From Ignavibacteriales bacterium (lineage in GTDB: Bacteria; Bacteroidota; Ignavibacteria; Ignavibacteriales; Melioribacteraceae), in assembly GCA_016177735.1 (NCBI GenBank), contig JACOUS010000004.1, positions 1 to 64,000 of the forward strand: 64,000 bases of DNA. The letters run 5' to 3'. Made by a program: the position numbers and the translations under genes. Shown in pieces: positions 57,885 to 64,000 of the stretch. The first letter of the stretch is position 1; every line of letters begins with the position of its first letter. The notes beneath the pieces were generated by a model. It did no database searches. It saw nothing but the letters and a program-made list of their open reading frames with translations, and was not told where the DNA came from.

Positions 57885-60515
57885 ATGCCGGAAACAGTAA
57901 AAGAAAAAAAATTAAGGCTCTACAAATTTGCTTCCGAATATAATTTGGCAACAGATTCATTGATGGAATTTTTGCAGAAGAAGGGATACGATGTGAAAAC
58001 TCACATGACTCTTCTTTCGGATGAAATGCTGAACGACATACGCAATCATTTTAAAAAAGATATTGAAAAAGCGGAGAAGCATTACAAAAAAATTTCCGAG
58101 TTCCAGAAAAAAAGAACCGAAAGAACAGAATCGGCAGAAGCAGCAGAGTTGCCGTCTTCGTTAGTTGAAGAAACTCCGGTTATAGTTGGTGAAACCGATG
58201 TACAAGAAACACCGGTTCAGGAAGAAGTTGTAGTAGAAACAGTTCCGGTTCAGGAAGAGCCGCCGGTAGAAGGACCCTTAGTAGAAGTTGTTGAAGAAGA
58301 AGTAACAGCAGAACCCGGCATCTTCAAAACAAAAACCGAGATTGAACTTGAGACGAAGAAAAAAGGACTAACAATAGTCGGCAAAATTGATCTCAGCAAA
58401 AAAGATAAAGTAAAAGAAAAACCTAAAGAGCAGGTAGTAGCAAAAGAGAAAACGGCAGAAACCGGCAAACCTAAAACCGCTGCAGAAGAAGAACTCGATA
58501 AAAAGAAAAAGAAGAAAAAAGTATTAAAGGCAAAAAAGAAATCAAAAGGCGGCGAAGAACCCGGCGAAGAAGCAGCCGGCAAGAAAAAAAGAAAAGTCAA
58601 AAAATTAGAAGTAGATAAACACGAAGTAGAAGAAGCAATCAAAAGAACAATGCTCAGCATGGATGAATCTGCACTTGGCGAAAGAGCTTCTGCGCGCAAG
58701 AAGAAGAGAAAAGAAAAACAAGAAATTCAAGACAAAATTTTTGAACAGAAAGAACTTGATAAAAAGAAAATTAAGGTCAACGAATTTATCGCTGTGAATG
58801 AACTTGCAAACTTAATGGGGGTTCCGGTCAGCGAAGTAATTCAAAAATGTATCGGACTCGGATTGATGGTATCGATAAATCAGCGTCTCGATGTAGAAAC
58901 AATAACACTGATTGCAGACGACTTTGGTTTTGAAATCGAATTACGGGAAGAGTATCAGGCTGAAGCAGAAGCAGAAATTCAAGATGCCGAAGAATTTCTT
59001 AAATCGCGTCCGGCAGTTGTAACAATTATGGGGCACGTTGATCACGGCAAAACATCTCTGCTCGATTACATCAGAAGAACAAACGTAGTTGCCGGAGAAG
59101 CCGGCGGCATTACACAGCATATCGGTGCATATCAAGTTAATCTTGAAGACGGAAGAAAAATTACATTCCTCGATACACCCGGTCACGAAGCTTTTACGGC
59201 AATGCGTGCACGCGGTGCAAAGGTAACCGATATTGTAGTATTGATTGTTGCGGCTGATGATGCAGTGATGCCGCAGACCGTCGAAGCAATTAATCACGCA
59301 CAAGCGGCTAATGTTCCTATCATTGTAGCCATTAATAAAATTGATAAACCCAATTCGAACATTGAAAAAATAAAACAGCAATTGGCAGAACGTAATATTC
59401 TTGTTGAAGACTGGGGCGGTAAATATCAGAGTATTGAAATTTCGGCTAAGTTCGGAAAAAATGTTGATGTTCTTCTTGAGAAAATTGTTCTCGAAGCAGA
59501 AATGCTCGATTTAAAAGCTAATCCGGATAGACACGCACACGGCGCAATTATTGAATCTCAACTTGATAAAGGAAAAGGCGTAACCGCAACAGTGCTTGTT
59601 CAGAAAGGCACTTTGAAAATCGGTGATCCGTTCATTGCCGGCGTAGTACACGGCAGAGTTCGCGCAATGTTTGATGAACGAAGCAACAAAGTTAGAGAAG
59701 CCGGACCTTCTGCACCGGTACTTGTACTTGGTTTTGAATCGGCTCCGCAAGCAGGCGATACTTTTGCCGCCGTTGAATCTGAACGTGAAGCGCGTGAAAC
59801 CAGCATTAAACGATCGCAATTAAAACGCGAACAAGACCACAGACAAGTAAGACATATTACGCTCGATGAAATTGCAAGCCAGATTAGCCACGGCGGATTT
59901 AAAGAATTACCAATAATTGTTAAAGGCGATGTTGACGGCTCGATTGAAGCGCTTGCCGATTCGTTAATGAAACTTTCCAACAAAGAAGTTTCCGTTAAAG
60001 TTATTCACAAAGGTGTTGGTGCCATTTCGGAAGGAGACGTTCTGCTTGCCGCCGCATCAAGAGCAATTATTATCGGTTTCCACGTACGCCCGAACACTAA
60101 TGCACGTAAACTTGCAGAACAAGAAAAAGTTGATATCAGATTGTACAACATAATTTACGATGCAATCAACGAAGTGAAATCCGCACTTGAAGGAATGCTC
60201 TCGCCGGTTGTTTCGGAAGAGCTTGTCGGTACTGTGGAAGTACGCGAAATATTCAAAGTTCCGAAACTTGGAACGATTGCCGGCTGTTACGTTCAAGACG
60301 GAAAAGTTGCCCGCACAAATAAAATCAGGTTATTCCGTGACGGAATAGTAATTTATGAAGGCGAGCTCGCATCATTAAAAAGATTTAAAGACGATGTTCG
60401 CGAAGTTGAAAAAGGTTTTGAATGCGGCTTGAACATACATAATTTCAACGATGTGAAAGTCGGCGATATAATTGAAGTTTACAAACTTGTTGAAACGAAA
60501 AAGAAACTTGAATAA
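57885..60515 (+). CDS. infB: Translation initiation factor IF-2
   Basis: A full-length 876-residue IF-2. The N-terminal IF2_N domain ([20 protein letters not shown]) is followed by a long Glu/Val/Lys-rich disordered region (about 65-280) and a second N-domain. The G domain (about 375-545) has [17 protein letters not shown] and NKID, followed by the beta-barrel domains and C-terminal C1/C2 domains ([11 protein letters not shown]-type segments, FECGLNI). IF-2 delivers initiator fMet-tRNA to the ribosome. Its stop overlaps the rbfA start. Confidence 0.97.
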   Translation: MPETVKEKKLRLYKFASEYNLATDSLMEFLQKKGYDVKTHMTLLSDEMLNDIRNHFKKDIEKAEKHYKKISEFQKKRTERTESAEAAELPSSLVEETPVIVGETDVQETPVQEEVVVETVPVQEEPPVEGPLVEVVEEEVTAEPGIFKTKTEIELETKKKGLTIVGKIDLSKKDKVKEKPKEQVVAKEKTAETGKPKTAAEEELDKKKKKKKVLKAKKKSKGGEEPGEEAAGKKKRKVKKLEVDKHEVEEAIKRTMLSMDESALGERASARKKKRKEKQEIQDKIFEQKELDKKKIKVNEFIAVNELANLMGVPVSEVIQKCIGLGLMVSINQRLDVETITLIADDFGFEIELREEYQAEAEAEIQDAEEFLKSRPAVVTIMGHVDHGKTSLLDYIRRTNVVAGEAGGITQHIGAYQVNLEDGRKITFLDTPGHEAFTAMRARGAKVTDIVVLIVAADDAVMPQTVEAINHAQAANVPIIVAINKIDKPNSNIEKIKQQLAERNILVEDWGGKYQSIEISAKFGKNVDVLLEKIVLEAEMLDLKANPDRHAHGAIIESQLDKGKGVTATVLVQKGTLKIGDPFIAGVVHGRVRAMFDERSNKVREAGPSAPVLVLGFESAPQAGDTFAAVESEREARETSIKRSQLKREQDHRQVRHITLDEIASQISHGGFKELPIIVKGDVDGSIEALADSLMKLSNKEVSVKVIHKGVGAISEGDVLLAAASRAIIIGFHVRPNTNARKLAEQEKVDIRLYNIIYDAINEVKSALEGMLSPVVSEELVGTVEVREIFKVPKLGTIAGCYVQDGKVARTNKIRLFRDGIVIYEGELASLKRFKDDVREVEKGFECGLNIHNFNDVKVGDIIEVYKLVETKKKLE

Positions 60516-60871
60516 TGTCTTATAGATTAAATAAAATATCGAGCTTGATCAAAGAAGAATTGAGCCTGATCTTTCTGCACAAAGTTCAGGATCCTAAAAT
60601 CAGCATATTGACGATTACGAATGTTAAAGTAAGTCCGGATATGCGCCATGCGAAAATTTATCTTTCGGTTTACGATAAAGAGAAACGCGGAGATATGCTT
60701 GCAAGGGTAGAAGAACTAAAAGGATTTATACGAACCGAATTGGCATCAAGAATTCAAGTTCGTTTCGTTCCGGAGCTCCATTTTTTTATTGACGACACGC
60801 TCGATTATGTAGAAAAGATGGAAGATTTGTTTAAGAAGATACGCGATGATAACGAAAAAAATAGCGGATAA
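60515..60871 (+). CDS. rbfA: Ribosome-binding factor A
   Basis: A 118-residue KH-fold protein of 30S maturation. Signature parts: YRLNKISSLIKEELSLIFLH near the start, ISILTITNVKVSPDMRHAKI and the C-terminal VPELHFFIDDTLDYVEKMED. Its ATG shares one base with the infB stop, and its 3' end overlaps truB by 26 nt, so translation is coupled. Confidence 0.94.
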   Translation: MSYRLNKISSLIKEELSLIFLHKVQDPKISILTITNVKVSPDMRHAKIYLSVYDKEKRGDMLARVEELKGFIRTELASRIQVRFVPELHFFIDDTLDYVEKMEDLFKKIRDDNEKNSG

Positions 60872-61556
60872 TTATGAGCCTGATTTTGAGAGAGGCGAAA
60901 TAATTTTGATCGATAAACCGCTGAGGCTTTCTTCTTTTAGTATTGTTTATAAAGTGAGAAAAGCTGTAGCCGTAAAAAAAGTCGGTCATGCCGGCACTCT
61001 CGATCCGATGGCTTCCGGTTTGATGATTGTTTGTACCGGCAGAGCCACAAAAGAAATTACTTCTATGATGGGTTTGAATAAAACCTACACCGGGATAATT
61101 TCTTTGGGAAAAACAACGCCGTCTTTAGATTCCGAAACAGAGTTTGATTCGGAAAAAAGTATTGATGATATAACCGGAGAAAAAATTTTGGAAACCGCCG
61201 GAAAATTTTTAGGCGGAAGCTTGCAGATACCGCCGATGTATTCAGCGGTAAAACATAACGGCAAAGCTCTTTATAAATTTGCCCGCAAAGGTGTTGAAGT
61301 TGAACGCAAGCCGAGAGAAATTTTTATCTCGAAGTTCGACATATTGAAAATAGATCTGCCGGATGTTCATTTTGAAATCAGTTGTTCATCGGGGACTTAT
61401 ATAAGAGTAATTGCAGATGATCTCGGTAAAAAATTGGGATGCGGCGCTTATCTGAAAAATTTACGCCGGAATACTATAGGCGGGTTCGATGTTGATGATG
61501 CGTTTGATATTAAAGAGTTCATCGCATATTCAAATAAATTTGTCCCGGTGTCTTAA
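60846..61556 (+). CDS. truB: tRNA pseudouridine55 synthase TruB
   Basis: A 236-residue TruB that makes pseudouridine 55 in the tRNA T-loop. The catalytic Asp lies in VGHAGTLDPMASGLMIVCTG, with KTYTGIISLGKTTPSLDSE, IPPMYSAVKHNGKALYKFAR and the final SCSSGTYIRVIADDLG. The start ATG 60846 lies inside rbfA (26-nt overlap); no other in-frame ATG fits. It is slightly short at the C-terminus because there is no PUA domain, common in this group. Confidence 0.94.
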   Translation: MITKKIADNYEPDFERGEIILIDKPLRLSSFSIVYKVRKAVAVKKVGHAGTLDPMASGLMIVCTGRATKEITSMMGLNKTYTGIISLGKTTPSLDSETEFDSEKSIDDITGEKILETAGKFLGGSLQIPPMYSAVKHNGKALYKFARKGVEVERKPREIFISKFDILKIDLPDVHFEISCSSGTYIRVIADDLGKKLGCGAYLKNLRRNTIGGFDVDDAFDIKEFIAYSNKFVPVS

Positions 61557-61570
61557 TTCCGTTATTGAAG

Positions 61571-62545
61571 ATGAAAGTACATACAGAAAATAAAAAATAT
61601 ATAAAACAGATAAACACAGTCGTTACTGTTGGTACATTTGACGGCTTGCACAGAGGGCATCTCAAGATTTTGGAGACGATGAAAAGCATTGCCGGCAAAA
61701 TTAACGGAACGAGTGTTATGGTTACTTTCGATCCGCATCCGAGAAAAATTATTTCGAAAGACTATAATTTGAAAATGCTAACTACGACGGAAGAAAAAAT
61801 TGCATTGTTAAACAATGCCGGAATTGATAATCTGCTTGTTGTTAAGTTTACGGAAGAATTTTCGCAATTGACTTCGGATGAATTTATTAAACAAATTATT
61901 GTTGATACAATCGGTGCGGCACATATGGTAGTCGGTCATGATCATAAATTTGGGCGCGACAGACTCGGCGATGAAAATAAATTGAGAGAGTTCGGTAGAC
62001 TTTACAATTTTGATGTAACGTCCGTTCCGGCAGAAAGAATTAACGATGAAATTATCAGCAGTACGAAAATCAGAAACAGTTTGTTCGAAGGCGATATTGA
62101 AAAAGCAAATCTTTTTTTGGGAAGAAATTATTCGATGAGCGGCACGGTTGTAAAAGGTTCGCAGCGCGGCAGAACACTCGGGTTCCCGACTGCAAATATT
62201 CAGCCGGATTCGCCCGATAAAGCTATCGCAAAACGTGGTGTTTATGCAGTATCGTGCAAATGTGAAGACGAGCAGCAATTTGGAATTATGAATATCGGTC
62301 TGCGCCCGACTTTCGGCGGCACACCGGTGCTTGTTATTGAAGTTCATCTTCTTAATTTTAATAAAGATATCTACGGAAAAAAACTAACCGTGGATTTTAT
62401 GAAAAGATTACGTGATGAGAAAAAATTCGAGACTAAAGAAGAATTGATTCACCAGATAGAAATTGATAAACAAAAAGCAGTGCAGATGTTCGAGACGGAA
62501 ATGCAAAATATAAATTCTGCAGACGGCTCTGATTTGCGTAATTAA
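61571..62545 (+). CDS. ribF: Bifunctional riboflavin kinase/FAD synthetase RibF
   Basis: A 324-residue enzyme from ATG 61571 (a TTG two codons upstream is less likely). The N-terminal FAD-synthetase nucleotidyltransferase shows VTVGTFDGLHRGHLKIL, TFDPHPRKI and VVGHDHKFGRDRLG; the C-terminal riboflavin kinase shows GSQRGRTLGFPTANIQPD and GIMNIGLRPTFGG. It converts riboflavin to FMN and FAD. It begins 14 nt after truB in the usual operon order. Confidence 0.95.
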   Translation: MKVHTENKKYIKQINTVVTVGTFDGLHRGHLKILETMKSIAGKINGTSVMVTFDPHPRKIISKDYNLKMLTTTEEKIALLNNAGIDNLLVVKFTEEFSQLTSDEFIKQIIVDTIGAAHMVVGHDHKFGRDRLGDENKLREFGRLYNFDVTSVPAERINDEIISSTKIRNSLFEGDIEKANLFLGRNYSMSGTVVKGSQRGRTLGFPTANIQPDSPDKAIAKRGVYAVSCKCEDEQQFGIMNIGLRPTFGGTPVLVIEVHLLNFNKDIYGKKLTVDFMKRLRDEKKFETKEELIHQIEIDKQKAVQMFETEMQNINSADGSDLRN

Positions 62546-62601
62546 TTAATCCCGGTTAAATCTGGGGTTACATTGTATCATTAAATTAAAGGAGTAGTAA
62601 A

Positions 62602-62871
62602 ATGTCTTTGTCAAAAGAAGAAAAATTGACATTAGTTACAAAGTACGGTAAAAACGAAAAAGACAGCGGTACGTCAGAAGTACAAATAGCAATTTTAACC
62701 GAACGAATCAATCAGTTAACCGGTCATTTCGAAAGCCACAAAAAAGATCATGCATCGCGCAGAGGATTGATGCAGCTTGTTGGTAAAAGAAGAAGATTAT
62801 TAGATTATCTTGCATCAAAAAATATCGAAAGATACCGTACCATAATCAAAGAATTGAACATAAGAAAGTAA
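62602..62871 (+). CDS. rpsO: 30S ribosomal protein S15
   Basis: An 89-residue S15 of normal length: the helical [20 protein letters not shown] block and [20 protein letters not shown] and [23 protein letters not shown]-binding helix. GGAG lies upstream of the ATG. It is followed 11 nt later by pnp, the usual pairing, and no terminator separates them. Confidence 0.97.
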   Translation: MSLSKEEKLTLVTKYGKNEKDSGTSEVQIAILTERINQLTGHFESHKKDHASRRGLMQLVGKRRRLLDYLASKNIERYRTIIKELNIRK

Positions 62872-62882
62872 GAGGTTAGTAA

Positions 62883-64000
62883 ATGGTTTATACAAAAGAA
62901 GTCGAGATTGGCGGTAAAATATTAAAGATAGAAACCGGAAAACTTGCAAAGCAAGCCAACGGCGCCGTTACTGTTCAGTACGGAGATACTGTTGTACTTG
63001 TTACGGCAGTTGCCGGAGGGTTACGGGAAGATATTGATTTTTTTCCGCTAAGTGTTGAGTACAGAGAAAAAGCTTTCGCCGCCGGAAAAATTCCGGGCGG
63101 ATTTCTTAAACGCGAAAGCAAACCAAGTGACAAAGAAGTTCTTAGTGCACGTTTGATTGACCGTCCGATTAGACCTTTATTCCCGGATAACTATTATAAC
63201 GATACGCAAGTAGCAGCATTCGTTTATTCATTCGATACCGAAAACGATCCCGATGTACTCGGTGCTGTTGCGGCGTCTGCCGCGCTCGCCGTTTCGGATA
63301 TTCCGTTCCTCGAACCGATCGGTGAAGTGAGAGTCGGAAAAATCAATGGAGAGTTTATAGTTAATCCGACACATCAACAAATTGAAGAGAGCGATATTGA
63401 ATTGGTTGTTGCCGGAACGGAAAGCTCTATTATGATGGTTGAAGGCGAAGCAAAAGAAGTCAGCGAACAAGTTTTGCTCGATGCTCTCAAATTTGCACAT
63501 GAAGAAATAAAGAAACTTGTGAAAGCACAGAATGAACTTCGCGAACTTTGCGGCAAACCGAAAATTGTTGTACCCGAAAAAGTCGTTGATCAAAATCTTC
63601 TGAACGATGTCAACGCGCTCGCTTTGGAAAAATTCAAAACGATAGTTGCATCTGTTCTCGCAAAAGAAGAAAGATCGGCAAAAAATAAAGAACTTGAAGC
63701 CGAAGTTTTAACAGCGCTCGCTGAAAAATATCCAGAGCAGGAAAAAGCAATCAAAGAAATCTTGCACGATATGGAAAAACATTTGATGCGCAGTAGAATT
63801 CTTGTTGAAGGTCTCCGGCTCGATGGAAGAAACACAACCCAAGTAAGACCAATATCCGCAGAGTTGGGAATTCTTCCGCGTCCGCACGGCTCGGCACTTT
63901 TCACAAGAGGCGAAACACAGAGTTTAACAACTTTAACACTCGGTACAAAACAAGACGAACAAATTATTGACGGCTTGCGGACCGAATACAAAAAGCGTTT
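62883..64000 (+). CDS. pnp: Polyribonucleotide nucleotidyltransferase (5' part)
   Basis: The frame opens at ATG 62883 with an AGAGGT site and runs past the window end, giving 372 codons of about 700. It contains the first RNase PH-like core: VQYGDTVVLVTAVAGG, FPLSVEYREKAFAAGKIPGG, FLKRESKPSDKEVLSARLID and RPIRPLFPDNY, then the linker and the start of the second core (LILVEGLRLDGRNTTQVRPI-like, from about residue 300). PNPase degrades RNA from 3' ends with phosphate. The C-terminal KH and S1 domains lie outside the window. Confidence 0.96.
   Translation, partial: MVYTKEVEIGGKILKIETGKLAKQANGAVTVQYGDTVVLVTAVAGGLREDIDFFPLSVEYREKAFAAGKIPGGFLKRESKPSDKEVLSARLIDRPIRPLFPDNYYNDTQVAAFVYSFDTENDPDVLGAVAASAALAVSDIPFLEPIGEVRVGKINGEFIVNPTHQQIEESDIELVVAGTESSIMMVEGEAKEVSEQVLLDALKFAHEEIKKLVKAQNELRELCGKPKIVVPEKVVDQNLLNDVNALALEKFKTIVASVLAKEERSAKNKELEAEVLTALAEKYPEQEKAIKEILHDMEKHLMRSRILVEGLRLDGRNTTQVRPISAELGILPRPHGSALFTRGETQSLTTLTLGTKQDEQIIDGLRTEYKKR

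Noticed and set aside
58250-58699. 149-codon frame opposite infB
   Set aside because: It is the reverse reading of the Glu/Lys-rich IF-2 linker, giving Ser/Phe-rich low-complexity protein.

Overview
The window is a low-GC Gram-negative chromosome segment that best fits the Ignavibacteria/Bacteroidota side of the FCB group. The signs are a type IX secretion sorting domain at the C-terminus of the protein at 53402-55075, a Bacteroidota-type promoter (TTTG, 20 nt, TAnnTTTG) in front of rimP, several outer-membrane barrels and a TonB-dependent receptor, DUF5916 and GWxTD-type proteins, and an ADP-heptose epimerase for LPS. The assignment is inferred from gene content; no rRNA is present.

Layout. 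1-141 is the cut-off end of an IS3-type insertion sequence. 197-6370 is a minus-strand run: YhcH/NanQ-like protein, barrel, CocE-like hydrolase, two DinB-fold proteins, and a pair resembling the AmgK/MurU cell-wall sugar recycling enzymes, with the kinase fused to a RapZ C-terminal domain. An orphan antitoxin, metH, hldD, a four-helix-bundle protein, a Nudix hydrolase, a small membrane protein and an alpha/beta hydrolase follow. 15101-22423 is the most unusual block: a membrane protein with a CHASE2 sensor joined to a sigma-54 AAA+ activator, then two lipoproteins, an outer-membrane barrel with a transglutaminase-like C-terminus, and a FecR-like protein. 22659-25053 is an RNA repair group (rtcB, DUF3788, archease). 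25285-29713 holds a DUF5916 barrel and a GWxTD-like protein. 29726-37765 is a MarR-controlled envelope/export cluster (DUF2141, TonB receptor, MacA/MacB-type pump with two permeases). 37855-41695 holds an M20 hydrolase and a membrane PP2C phosphatase. 41865-42550 is a REP-associated (IS200-like) HUH transposase with palindromes on both sides. 42690-47807 is purL, a YihY membrane protein, a beta-CASP nuclease-like protein and a HEAT-like secreted protein. 48210-49028 contains initiator tRNA-Met, decayed tandem copies of its 3' half, and a GIY-YIG nuclease gene between such copies. 49217-55930 carries recN, a DUF6588-like protein, hemW, a T9SS cargo protein and a SIMPL protein. 56066-64000 is the conserved rimP-nusA-infB-rbfA-truB-ribF-rpsO-pnp operon, with pnp cut by the window end.

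The intergenic spaces are rich in short dispersed palindromic repeats. One family folds into a predicted three-way junction with compensatory changes between copies (6519, 12230, 14949). Another (AACTGTT/AACAGTT and ACACCCCGAT/ATCGGGGTGT hairpins) surrounds the HUH transposase and recurs at 13761.

Best candidates for something undescribed: the CHASE2/sigma-54/FecR/transglutaminase-barrel block; the three-way-junction repeat family; the GIY-YIG gene embedded in partial initiator-tRNA copies; and the kinase-RapZ fusion beside a MurU-like enzyme. All functions are read from sequence by eye; no database search or structure prediction was run.
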